This document shows, one piece after another, positions 44,401 to 52,234 of a stretch of 61,348 bases of DNA. The stretch lies in NCBI RefSeq assembly GCF_017168145.1, contig NZ_JADQTL010000001.1, forward strand, positions 1 to 61,348, in the 5' to 3' direction. The notes beneath the pieces were generated by a model. That model was not told the DNA's origin. It worked only from the letters and a program-made list of their open reading frames with translations, and made no database searches. The position numbers and the translations under genes are program-made. Positions within the stretch are counted from its first letter, which is position 1. Each line of letters begins with the position of its first letter. Source of the stretch: Anaerovorax sp. IOR16. GTDB lineage: Bacteria > Bacillota > Clostridia > Peptostreptococcales > Anaerovoracaceae.

Positions 44401-46935
44401 ACTTTCCTGTGCTGCTCCTGTTAATCTCCCGCCAGTTTCAGCTTTATATTGAATCGTCACTTGATCTTCTGCAAAGTTTGCAGTATACGTTCCATCTGCC
44501 AGACTAGGTACCAATTCTAAATCTGTTCCTACTTCATTGCCCTCTGCATCCGTCCAGTTTACAAAATGATAGTTTTCAAACGGTGTTGCAGTTGATCCTT
44601 GAACCTCTCCATTTACTACACCAATTGTTTCTTTATCTTTTGTTACGCTTCCATTTGCTCCAGCAACATAGTTAATGGTTACCATAGTTTCTGCAAACTT
44701 TGCGGTATAAGTCTTTGCTTGGTTTACACCATCTACTTTTTCTGGTGCAAAGGCTGCATCATCACTTACTTTATTGCTTCCATCAAACCAACCAAGGAAA
44801 TGATATCCATTATCTGGAGTTGCAGTTGATCCCTGTGCACTGCCATTTACCACTCCTATCACTTCACTAGTTTCATCGATGCTTCCACCAGCTCCTGCTT
44901 CATAGGAAATCGTTACTTGATCTTCTGCGAAATTAGCCGTATAAGTTCCATCTGCCTTATCTGGTTTGATTGCAGCTTCCGTACTTGCTACTTCTCCATC
45001 TGCATCCGTCCAGTTTACAAAGTGATAATTGGTATCAGCTGTTGCAGTTGATCCTTGAACCTCTCCATTTACTACACCTACTGTTTCCGTTTTTCTTCCT
45101 ACCTCACCATTTTCACCAGCAATGTAGTTAATGGTTACTGTATTTTCTGCAAACTTAGCCGTGTAAGTTTTTGATACTTTATCAGTTGGTATAAAATGAG
45201 CATTGTCGCTTATTTTATCGCTTCCCTCAAACCATCCTAAGAAAGTATAGCCTGCATCTGATGTTGCAGTTGATCCTGTAAATGATTGGCTTGGTCGAAT
45301 CGTTTCACTTGCATTGCTTACGCTTCCGCCAGTTTCAGCTATATAAGTTGCAGTAATATTTTTCGCATCAGCTGTAACATTTGGGTGACCAATTTCTTCC
45401 TTCGGAATCGTAACTCCTTCAACTCCGCCTACATCCGTATAGGTAACCCATACCGTTTCATTTGTATTGTACGTACCACCGGCTTCGAAATATTCTTGTT
45501 TTAATCGAATTTTAAATTTTAATGTCTGCACGTTTTCCGAAGTGTTACCGATATCCCACGTAATCGTTCCGTTCTCATAGTTCGCACCTTCATGTGAACC
45601 CTCAAATCCTACCCATTCAAACTCTTCCAAATTGACTTTATCCGTCATTACGGTGTTTCTGCCGGCAGGTGTTTTTTCAATTGCTCCTGCAATGGTATCT
45701 AAAACGTTTCCTAAATCCTTTTCCATGGAGTTTACATTTACGTTTTGATATAATTTCTCGCCATCTTTATTCGAAGAAAGTGCCTTTAATGCAGATGCAT
45801 CGCCAGATAGACCAATTCCGATTGTATAAATAGTAGCACTATAATCTTCCTTCAAAGATTTTGCTTGATTTATACCATTCCAATTTAAATCATCTGCACT
45901 TTCTCCATACTTACCAGGAGCGCCATCAGACATCATAACCACATATAATGGTCTAGCTTTATTTCTTCCATTCAGAAATCCAATCGCAGTATTTAATGCT
46001 GAAGTATAATTTGTGCCACCACCAGCACTAAACTGATCAATGACACCATTAACAGTTTCTAAACTACTTGTAAATCCTTGTGAATGATTATTGCCCGAAG
46101 AGGAAGAGAAGCCAATTATCGCTAATCGATTATCTCCGCCAAGAACATTCGCAGCAAATTCCTTAGATGCAGCCTTTGCAAGCGTCATTCTGTCAGTATT
46201 ATGAACCGTATTACACTGCCAATCCGCATCCGGCTTTGTATAGCCCAAATCTTCTCCACATTCAGCACAAGTATATTTTTCACTAGAGCACTTCCAGCCA
46301 GAAGGCGGCTCTTCTGCTCCTAATTCTGCGCCACACTTTGAACAAGTGTGTGATACAATGTTAGGGCATCCCCAAACAATAGCATCTACATACTCATCCC
46401 AATCAGTTGTTTCATAGCCACATTTATCACAAGTATAAGTGTCTATTCGATTTTCGCATTGCCAATTATCATCTGGCTCATTTTTCCCCAGTTTGCAATC
46501 GCAATCACTGCAAAAATATCGAATCTTTGTTGTGAAAAAACCTATGTCTTTTTTATAGTAAGTTTTACTTCCACACACCTTTTTATCTTTAGTAAAATCA
46601 TCACATCCGCATTCATGTTCCTCATACTCTGTAGATTCGCATACTGCGGTATTATATTCTTTACTTTTACAAGTGTAATTTATTTTACCAAGCTTACCGC
46701 CCATACCGCCTGATTCATCTACAATGAGAATGATATCTGCACCATAATGAGTTTCCTTATCCTCGCCAGTAACAGTAAGCGTTACGGTTGCTTCTCCTGT
46801 CTCCGGATCAAACTCAGCACTTTTAGTTGCAACGACATCACCCTCAGACAAACTATCAGCAAATACATTTGCCGGAACTAACGTAAAAATCATCATTAAC
46901 GTCAAAAGCCATGATAAGATTCTTTTATTTTTCAT
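41440..46935 (-). CDS. Giant vWA / beta-repeat / SLH surface protein (1831 aa)
   Basis: A secreted adhesin-like protein. Signal peptide 1-26. A vWA domain starts near 65 (IILIVDESGGMGG) and is interrupted at about 80-246 by an insert with 18 Cys in CxxC pairs (CSDC, CDKC, CSKC, CAEC), then resumes (MTLAKAASKEFAANV, GGGTNYTSALN, MMSDGAPG). The MIDAS Ser pair D-x-S-x-S reads DESGG, so its second Ser is Gly. After a beta-domain (about 420-540) come 13 repeats of about 70 aa (motifs VTINY.AG..G, GSTAT, YHFVNW or YTFLGWFDG, TYTAKF), then a variant repeat, IEDEEVPLAGM and three SLH domains (about 1640-1830; ITREEVAMIFYR, ITRGEFATI, ITRAEAMTL) that bind the wall. Likely operon with the gene upstream (27-bp gap). 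Confidence 0.92.
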   Translation of the reverse strand: MKNKRILSWLLTLMMIFTLVPANVFADSLSEGDVVATKSAEFDPETGEATVTLTVTGEDKETHYGADIILIVDESGGMGGKLGKINYTCKSKEYNTAVCESTEYEEHECGCDDFTKDKKVCGSKTYYKKDIGFFTTKIRYFCSDCDCKLGKNEPDDNWQCENRIDTYTCDKCGYETTDWDEYVDAIVWGCPNIVSHTCSKCGAELGAEEPPSGWKCSSEKYTCAECGEDLGYTKPDADWQCNTVHNTDRMTLAKAASKEFAANVLGGDNRLAIIGFSSSSGNNHSQGFTSSLETVNGVIDQFSAGGGTNYTSALNTAIGFLNGRNKARPLYVVMMSDGAPGKYGESADDLNWNGINQAKSLKEDYSATIYTIGIGLSGDASALKALSSNKDGEKLYQNVNVNSMEKDLGNVLDTIAGAIEKTPAGRNTVMTDKVNLEEFEWVGFEGSHEGANYENGTITWDIGNTSENVQTLKFKIRLKQEYFEAGGTYNTNETVWVTYTDVGGVEGVTIPKEEIGHPNVTADAKNITATYIAETGGSVSNASETIRPSQSFTGSTATSDAGYTFLGWFEGSDKISDNAHFIPTDKVSKTYTAKFAENTVTINYIAGENGEVGRKTETVGVVNGEVQGSTATADTNYHFVNWTDADGEVASTEAAIKPDKADGTYTANFAEDQVTISYEAGAGGSIDETSEVIGVVNGSAQGSTATPDNGYHFLGWFDGSNKVSDDAAFAPEKVDGVNQAKTYTAKFAETMVTINYVAGANGSVTKDKETIGVVNGEVQGSTATPFENYHFVNWTDAEGNEVGTDLELVPSLADGTYTANFAEDQVTIQYKAETGGRLTGAAQESVFVVNGDPAGTTVETLPGYTFLGWFDGDIIVSPDLNFIPQKVNGVNEAKVYTAKFEEHEVTILYEAELGGTVNRSFETIGASTGVVEGSTATADTGYTFLGWFDGDTKVSPDFTFKPEKVNGINIEKTYTAKFKENEITILYEAEQGGTVSLTMEVVGEVTGEIKGSTATANDGYTFLGWFDGDTKIDDNEIFEPTERISNSYIAKFKENTVTINYIAGENGEVGRETETVGVVNGEVQGSTATADTNYHFVNWTDADGDVASTEAAIKPDKADGTYTANFAEDQVTISYEAEAGGSIDETSEVVGVVTGIAKGSTATPDDGYHFLGWFDGSNKVGDEAAFAPQKVNDVNVEKTYIAKFAETMVTINYVAGANGSVTSDTETVGLAGGSVQGSTAIPFENYHFVNWTDSEGSEVGTDLELVPSLADGTYTANFAEDQVTIQYKAETGGRLTGAAQESVFVVNGNPAGTIVETLPGYTFLGWFDGDMKVSSDLAFIPQKVNNINEAKIYTAKFEENNVTIRYEAEPGGTANRSSETIGASTGVAEGSTASADAGYSFLGWFDGVNKVSSELSFVPQKVDNLNIEKTYIAKFTENLVTINYIAEEGGSVSLPSETIGGVTGTVAGSTATADLGYEFVGWHDEEGFVSDDANLIPEQVEGMYVGNTYKAVFEKLIKVTYYVDGAQSGDPEYYHWEEKITIRENPTKSGYRFSNWNLSELSSYEGEYYVIDENEDYEVSITGTFSKKKKHKKDDPIVTIEDEEVPLAGMLQLNKVDHFNYVAGYPAGDVRPNNNITREEVAMIFYRLLTDTSRDMFFTAEENFTDVASNRWSVNAIATLANGDIIKGYNNGTFGAGKSITRGEFATIASKFDALEEVDKELFTDVEGHWAKSYINSAATKGWIKGYEDGSFKPDQYITRAEAMTLINKVLERRINEAGLIDGYKVFPDNKKGAWYYYEVIEATNNHNYAERASMLDMETWTEVLPDKTWK
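42390..45140. repeat. Tandem duplication of a six-repeat block inside the surface-protein gene
   Basis: Repeats 7-12 copy repeats 1-6 in order. The same DNA text AATGTAGTTAATGGTTACTG occurs at 45121 and 43750, an offset of 1371 bp (457 codons), and the paired repeats share their individual signatures (GENGEVGR, SIDETSEV, TGGRLTGAAQES). So the array grew by doubling a unit of about 1.37 kb. Confidence 0.85.
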
Positions 46936-46962
46936 ATCTCCCCTCCATTCTCTTGACTAGAC

Positions 46963-47820
46963 TTAAAACTCATACGTATAGTTCAATTCAACCGTCACCT
47001 CAGATTTATCTAAAGTAATCTCCTTAATATCACCTTGATAAACAATACAATCTCTTGTTATCATTTTTTCGATGTATTCATTGAGATCCACTGTTTCACC
47101 AATCGAATATCCTACAACTTTTTCTTCAATCGTCTCCGATATATCTTCATATTGTCCATGATATATAATCGTCAACGTTGCAGCTACAGGCAGTTCTTCA
47201 ACGACTGGAAGTTCTTCAATAACTTCTTCTACAATTGGCTCTTCTACTATAGGTTCCTCAACAACCGGCGTTTCCACTGCAGGCTCTTCCACTACCGGTT
47301 CCTCAACAACCGGCGTTTCTACTGCAGGTTCTTCCACTACCGGTTCCTCAACAACCGGCGTTTCCACTGCAGGCTCTTCCACTACTGGCTCCTCAACAAC
47401 CGGCGTTTCTACTGCAGGTTCTTCCACTACTGGTTCCTCAACAACCGGCGTTTCTACTGCAGGTTCTTCCACTACTGGTTCCTCAACAACCGGTGTTTCC
47501 ACTACAGGCTCTTCCACTACCGGTTCCTCTGCAATCGGCGTCACTACTGCAGGTTCCTGCAATACACCTTCTTCTGTTGCTTCTCCCCCTGCTTGGTCAG
47601 CATTTTCCGTTGTCTCACTTTGTGTTACATCCGCTGCATCTCCATTATGCATTTCAACCGCTTCTTCGCTCTGCAAATTCATTACAGAAGACTCAGCTGT
47701 AGGCACAATAAATTCTGCTAAAGCATCTTCCTGGTTTATTTCAGTTGCAAATGCAGCACTTGATGCACTTGCTGCGACAAGAAGGGAGACGAACACTGCG
47801 CTCAATTTTTTTCTCATCAT
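46963..47820 (-). CDS. Secreted Pro/Glu/Val repeat protein
   Basis: A 285-aa exported protein. Signal peptide about 1-25 (SAAFATEIN cleavage region), an acidic Thr/Glu-rich part, then a repeat zone in which the 15-residue unit VVEEPVVEEPAVETP occurs five times in a row with partial units at both ends (about 100-205). The final 75 residues (TIIYHGQYEDISETIEEK...) look like a small beta-domain of the kind found in surface proteins, with a single Cys. No anchor motif. It precedes the giant SLH protein gene by 27 bp, so the pair is probably cotranscribed. Extended Pro/Glu rods commonly span the wall. Confidence 0.8.
   Translation of the reverse strand: MMRKKLSAVFVSLLVAASASSAAFATEINQEDALAEFIVPTAESSVMNLQSEEAVEMHNGDAADVTQSETTENADQAGGEATEEGVLQEPAVVTPIAEEPVVEEPVVETPVVEEPVVEEPAVETPVVEEPVVEEPAVETPVVEEPVVEEPAVETPVVEEPVVEEPAVETPVVEEPVVEEPAVETPVVEEPIVEEPIVEEVIEELPVVEELPVAATLTIIYHGQYEDISETIEEKVVGYSIGETVDLNEYIEKMITRDCIVYQGDIKEITLDKSEVTVELNYTYEF
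47262..47531. repeat. 45-bp coding tandem repeat (VNTR)
   Basis: Five near-identical 45-bp units plus partial units, each built from GGTTCCTCAACAACCGG-type text with few third-position changes. Likely to vary in copy number between strains. Confidence 0.85.
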
Positions 47821-48037
47821 ATTTTCACATCCCTCTTAATAATTTTGATACTCTATCTATATTAATCTTATTATTCCATGTGATAGTCACAGTACAGTCA
47901 CATATACGAAATATTTTCCATATTTTTATTATTTTTATTCAATAAATTAACTATGTTTTTAAAAAAAATTTTATACCAATGTAGAATTCTCTCTTTTATA
48001 GATTTTCATCCTATGTGATCAATGAAAGAATTTCTTG

Positions 48038-48068
48038 CATAAAAAAAAAGCAGAGGCATACTTCTGCT
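48038..48068 (-). terminator. Terminator of the NATWQGT gene pair
   Basis: AGCAGA and TCTGCT form a stem; followed by T9 on the minus strand, 44 bp after the 48112 stop codon. Confidence 0.8.
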
Positions 48069-48111
48069 TTTTTACTTACATAAATGCTTATTATAAAAAG
48101 TATATTTCCCG

Positions 48112-48315
48112 CTACCATGTTTGCAATTGCTTGGTTTCACTTTCTCCATGAATCGCTTCCATCATTAGCTTTATCATCTCAAGCTCACTTCTAAATTTTT
48201 GTGTCTTTTGACCTTCCATCCATGAAATTGTTCCCTGCCATGTTGCATTACAAGTAAATTGCACTTGTATTGTAAACGTCGCTTTTCCATCATTTATATG
48301 CGCAACATCCACCAT
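48112..48315 (-). CDS. Small NATWQGT-motif protein 2
   Basis: A 67-aa soluble protein. Core IQVQFTCNATWQGTISW followed by QKFRSELEMIKLMMEAIHGE. This closely repeats the C-terminal 60 residues of the neighbouring 149-aa protein (VQFRQNATWQGTLQW, RFRSELELLELILNAMH), so the two are paralogues with a shared domain. I believe such short NATWQG proteins recur near clostridial BTAD regulators and beta-repeat surface proteins, but know no function. RBS GAGGAG, 10 nt from ATG. Confidence 0.75.
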   Translation of the reverse strand: MVDVAHINDGKATFTIQVQFTCNATWQGTISWMEGQKTQKFRSELEMIKLMMEAIHGESETKQLQTW

Positions 48316-48411
48316 TTTTTACAGTCTCCTCTTTAATAACTCCTCACTACATAATCAGATATGCTTTTACATTAAACAATTTCTATTATAACAGCTTGAG
48401 TCACAACTAGG

Positions 48412-48861
48412 TCACAATTCACAATGCATTGCATTAAGTATCAGTTCTAGCAATTCTAATTCACTTCGAAACCTTTTTGTTTTTCTCGTTGAAATCCATT
48501 GTAATGTTCCCTGCCATGTTGCATTCTGACGGAATTGTACATGTAAAAGAAAATCTGGTTTTTGATTTTTAAACATTTCTAACGTTGCAGGATACAACTC
48601 TTTTGGCAAAGTATGATTTTTCTTTTCCTTTTTTTGAAATGTTCGTTCTTCATGAGTTGCCATAGGAAAATTTACATAATTAAACAAACCCTCTAATACT
48701 TCCATCATATTTCGAAAGCTATTAAAATCAATAGCAAAATTATAACTTTCATTTAGTATGGTACCAAAAAAATCACCGTTATCTATATTTACATCATTTT
48801 TTATATATACATAAAAAATAGAAATATTACTCGTTATTATTTTATTCTCTAAATCAATCAT
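48412..48861 (-). CDS. NATWQGT-motif protein 1
   Basis: A 149-aa soluble protein: an N-terminal part of about 85 residues without recognised homology, then the NATWQGT domain (LLHVQFRQNATWQGTLQW and FRSELELLELILNAM). It starts within the stop codon of the BTAD regulator gene (ATGA, 4-bp overlap), so the two are translated together. The partner small paralogue follows after 96 bp. Function unknown; a regulatory or adaptor role beside the BTAD protein is inference. Confidence 0.75.
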   Translation of the reverse strand: MIDLENKIITSNISIFYVYIKNDVNIDNGDFFGTILNESYNFAIDFNSFRNMMEVLEGLFNYVNFPMATHEERTFQKKEKKNHTLPKELYPATLEMFKNQKPDFLLHVQFRQNATWQGTLQWISTRKTKRFRSELELLELILNAMHCEL

Positions 48862-50108
48862 TTCTTGTAATCTCCCAATTCAAGCGGATCGATAGATTCC
48901 ATCTGACCATATATTTCTACCTTATTACCAATCTCACTTTTATTAATTCGATTTACTAAACGATTTAAAACCTTTACAGTATTTTCATATGTAATATTTG
49001 ATAGCATCAATAAAAACTGCGTTCTCCCGTAACGAGTTACAACATCATCTTTTCTTAGAAAAGAACAAAGTGTATGTATTAAATTATCCAGAGTTTCTTC
49101 TAGTTGATTGGAAGGAATCTTACTACCATTTTTTGAAGTTACTGTCAACAATGCAATAAAGATAGATTTACCATTACGCAATGCCGCTCTTGCCTGTAAA
49201 CGATAAATGATCTTAAACATTTCATAATTACACTGTAAAGTTCCTGTAACATCGTTCGTTTCTGCCAAATCCCCCTTTATTACTGCAATATCCTTTTCAA
49301 AATCCAAATTTTTATTGATAATGTCTTTGTACAGCTTTGTAATTGCTTCAGAAGGCTGTACTCCAAGTTCATCATAAAACATATTGCTTACTTCGTTATA
49401 ATGAGCAACTGCTTTTTTTTGATTATTGGTTGCAATTAAAGCTTTAATTAAATTGACATGATTTATTTCTACAAAAGGGTCTACTGTAATCGCTCTTCTA
49501 CAAACCTCTTCAATTATATCATAGCTTTCCTGCTCCATTAAGAGTTCGCATAATTTTTCACAAACCTTCATGTACATACGTTGGTAATATACAGCAATAG
49601 GACGTACCCATTCTTTATATTCAGACTGTGGTAAAAAATTGCCTTTATAGATTTGAAAAGCTTTATAATAATAATCACAAGCCAAAGATTTTTCAATGCT
49701 TGGCTTTTCTGCTTCCTTTATGTAGTCTTCAAATAAATCCACATCAAATACACAAGGAACTTCCGTGTTCCATGCATAAGAACCATACTTATATACTATG
49801 CAATTATTCGAATCCAACTTTAGATTTTTCTTAATTGTATTTCTTAAACGATAAGCTAAATTTTTCAAAGCATTTGCCGGATCTTCAACTTCTTTTTCAT
49901 TCCACAAGATTTCAATTAATGTATCCAAAGAGGTCTCTTTCTTTCTATTTACAATTAGATATTCTAATAAGTTCCAAACCTGTTTAGCATGTACTTTCTC
50001 GCCTGATAAGGTATTTTGATTATACTCAATAAGAAAATCCCCTAATAGCTGAATATAAAGTACCCCTTCTTTATTTCCCTGTGTTTTAAAATCGGTATTT
50101 AATAGCAT
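48858..50108 (-). CDS. BTAD (SARP-like) transcriptional regulator with degenerate GGDEF-type tail
   Basis: A regulator of about 416 aa. Residues about 15-110 form a SARP-type winged helix (LLGDFLIEYNQNTLSGEKVHAKQVWNLLEYL, in part), about 115-265 a bacterial transcriptional activation domain of TPR-like helices (ACDYYYKAFQIYKGNFLPQ, RAITVDPFVEINHVNLIKAL). The C-terminal 130 residues resemble a GGDEF fold with the active site lost (DDVVTRYGRTQFLLML in place of a GGDEF loop). Start uncertain: ATG at 50108 fits AGGAGA with 9-nt spacing; ATG at 50114 is the alternative. First gene of the NATWQGT operon. Confidence 0.8.
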   Translation of the reverse strand: MLLNTDFKTQGNKEGVLYIQLLGDFLIEYNQNTLSGEKVHAKQVWNLLEYLIVNRKKETSLDTLIEILWNEKEVEDPANALKNLAYRLRNTIKKNLKLDSNNCIVYKYGSYAWNTEVPCVFDVDLFEDYIKEAEKPSIEKSLACDYYYKAFQIYKGNFLPQSEYKEWVRPIAVYYQRMYMKVCEKLCELLMEQESYDIIEEVCRRAITVDPFVEINHVNLIKALIATNNQKKAVAHYNEVSNMFYDELGVQPSEAITKLYKDIINKNLDFEKDIAVIKGDLAETNDVTGTLQCNYEMFKIIYRLQARAALRNGKSIFIALLTVTSKNGSKIPSNQLEETLDNLIHTLCSFLRKDDVVTRYGRTQFLLMLSNITYENTVKVLNRLVNRINKSEIGNKVEIYGQMESIDPLELGDYKK

Positions 50109-50241
50109 AATCATCAATCTCCTATCAAATAAAAAAGCTAGTGTCTCTCATTATAACTTTTATTCAAACAACTGTCACGAAATATATTGTATATATAAGG
50201 TTATATTATATTAATAATTAAATCAATTTTTTCCAAACAAC

Positions 50242-50271
50242 TTGCAGCGATTCTCTCTTTTCCATTATAAT
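50242..50271 (+). promoter_or_regulatory. Promoter of pilT
   Basis: TTGCAG (50242-50247) and TATAAT (50266-50271) with an 18-nt spacer, about 75 nt before the pilT ATG in the divergent gap with the BTAD gene. Confidence 0.5.
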
Positions 50272-50346
50272 CAAATTAATCCGTATATTACTTAACGTAA
50301 ACTCAATTAAAAACTATGACGATTTTATATACATGGAGGAAATGAG

Positions 50347-51408
50347 ATGAATCTAGAGGAATTTTTTAAAGAATGCATTCAAGCAAACGCAAGTGACATT
50401 TTTATTATCGCGGGAAAATCACTTTCCTACTCATGTGGCGGCCGTATTATATCAGTCGGTGATAAATTAATGCCACCTGATACAGAAGCATTGGTATTAA
50501 AAATTTATAATATGGCACTGCGCGATCATTCATCATTTATAAAAAAACATGATGATGATTTTTCTTTTTCCATACCAAATTTAGCAAGATTTCGAGTCAA
50601 TACTTTTATGCAAAGAGGTTCTATGGCAGCAGTGCTACGTATCGTAGCATTTCATCTACCAGATTCTGAAGAGCTAAAAATTCCTAAAATAGTCACTGAT
50701 ATCCATAAATTTTCGAAAGGGCTGGTCTTAGTAACCGGTACTACTGGCAGCGGAAAATCAACAACGCTAGCTTGCTTAATTGATAAAATTAATAAAACAA
50801 GAGAAAATCACATAATAACATTAGAAGATCCAGTTGAATACTTACATCGACATGATAAGAGCATTGTTACGCAAAGAGAAATTTTTATGGATACCGAAAG
50901 TTATACAAAAGGTCTTCGTGCAGCACTCCGCCAAGCACCTGATGTTATTCTACTGGGAGAAATGCGAGATTTAGAAACAATTTCCATAGCTATGTCTGCT
51001 GCTGAAACAGGGCAGTTGGTGTTTTCGACCTTACATACACTGGGTGCTGCAAATACCATAGATCGAATTATTGATGTATTTCCTCCGAATCAACAGCAAC
51101 AAATACGTGTTCAACTTTCCATGGTCTTAAAAGCGGTCGTTTGCCAACAATTAATACCAACATTAGACGGAAAGCTTGTTCCAGCCTTTGAATTAATGTT
51201 TTGCAACCATGCGATACGAAATTTAATTCGAGAATCCAAATCACATCAAATTGATTTCACCATTCAATCTTCTTCGGATCAGGGGATGATTACAATGGAT
51301 GATAGCATTCTTCAATTATATAAGCAAGGATATATCTCTGCAGACAATGCTTTATTACATAGTATGAATCAAGACACAATGAGAAAAAAACTAAATCTAA
51401 CTCTTTGA
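50347..51408 (+). CDS. pilT: Type IV pilus retraction ATPase PilT
   Basis: A 353-aa secretion ATPase. N-terminal PAS-like domain (about 1-100), then Walker A TGTTGSGKSTTLA, Asp box ITLEDPVEYLH, Walker B PDVILLGEMRDLETI, His box LVFSTLHTLGAANTIDRIIDVFP and the PilT-type AFELMFCNHAIRNLIRE (the usual AIRNLIRE signature). It drives pilus retraction and twitching. It is encoded alone, 10 kb from the platform-protein operon and without PilB. RBS GGAGGAA, 6-7 nt before ATG. Its 3' end overlaps the convergent TspO-like gene by 12 bp. Confidence 0.93.
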   Translation: MNLEEFFKECIQANASDIFIIAGKSLSYSCGGRIISVGDKLMPPDTEALVLKIYNMALRDHSSFIKKHDDDFSFSIPNLARFRVNTFMQRGSMAAVLRIVAFHLPDSEELKIPKIVTDIHKFSKGLVLVTGTTGSGKSTTLACLIDKINKTRENHIITLEDPVEYLHRHDKSIVTQREIFMDTESYTKGLRAALRQAPDVILLGEMRDLETISIAMSAAETGQLVFSTLHTLGAANTIDRIIDVFPPNQQQQIRVQLSMVLKAVVCQQLIPTLDGKLVPAFELMFCNHAIRNLIRESKSHQIDFTIQSSSDQGMITMDDSILQLYKQGYISADNALLHSMNQDTMRKKLNLTL

Positions 51409-52185
51409 ATTTAACTTTAAGAAAAATAAATATAACTCAGCAATAAATAGTAACGTAAGAGCTGCGACAGTAGTAATAATAATGGCTGGATATTCGCCAT
51501 GAAACCCATTAGGTGACAACTGCTTAATCAAAATTCCAATAAAACCCCATAGGACTGCAAATCCATAAGCCATGTCTTTATAAAGCAGCATTGTTGTGAT
51601 ACCAATGATAGTACCTAATGTAATAGCAATAACCGTCCATACTACTTCGGAAATGCCGAATCCATCCCAATCAAAATAAACAAGGAGTGTCGTCATATTC
51701 GCAATGGTCGCTATTGTAATCCAGCCAAAATAAATACTAAAAGGTAATCGAATAAAGAACCATTCTTTAAGTGTTAACTGACATTTTACTGTATTTGAAA
51801 CTATTATTATTAAACATATGAGAATAATAATCATACATAACATTGACAACGGAATTTTATAATAATGCCAGCAAAGAATCCAAGTAGCATTCGCAAGTGA
51901 TGAAATGGAAAAATAAAGCCCGATTTTATTCAATAGGGCTACTTTTTTCCCATCACTAAAACGGAATAATTGATAAATCGTATAACCTGCAAGCAATAAA
52001 TAAATCAATCCCCAAATAGAAAACGTTATTGCTGCAGGCGAAAAAAGATTTGCATAATAATCCGATACTTCTCCAGTCGTCACTCCATTAATAGGTATTA
52101 TATTTGCAATTGCATTTATTACTATCATTAATAAAAAAGTAAGCACAACAAAGAATCGAATCCCAAAATTAACACGTGTATTCAT
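51397..52185 (-). CDS. TspO/MBR-like tryptophan-rich membrane protein (long form)
   Basis: A 262-aa integral membrane protein with about eight hydrophobic segments. Motifs FSPAAITFSIWGLIYLLL and ANATWILCWHYYKIP resemble the large clostridial proteins annotated as tryptophan-rich sensory protein (normal TspO is about 160 aa). TspO proteins bind porphyrins; for this long form the substrate is unknown. It lies 49 bp after the TetR-family gene on the same strand, so is likely its regulatory target. Convergent overlap with pilT. Confidence 0.72.
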   Translation of the reverse strand: MNTRVNFGIRFFVVLTFLLMIVINAIANIIPINGVTTGEVSDYYANLFSPAAITFSIWGLIYLLLAGYTIYQLFRFSDGKKVALLNKIGLYFSISSLANATWILCWHYYKIPLSMLCMIIILICLIIIVSNTVKCQLTLKEWFFIRLPFSIYFGWITIATIANMTTLLVYFDWDGFGISEVVWTVIAITLGTIIGITTMLLYKDMAYGFAVLWGFIGILIKQLSPNGFHGEYPAIIITTVAALTLLFIAELYLFFLKLNSKS

Positions 52186-52234
52186 CTCATCAGCCCCTAA
52201 TTCTTTTTAAAGTAATTAATACAATATATTTTTC

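Noticed and set aside
42390-45140. Possible CRISPR or satellite array
   Set aside because: Regular repeats are long, diverged and coding (70-aa beta-repeats).
47262-47531. Possible CRISPR array
   Set aside because: Repeats are contiguous 45-bp in-frame coding units without unique spacers.
47035-47721. Long open frame of 228 codons on the plus strand opposite the Pro/Glu/Val repeat gene
   Set aside because: It arises because the 45-bp repeat and its codon use keep the complement free of stops; the product is Phe/Asn/Arg-rich and repetitive, with no ribosome site.
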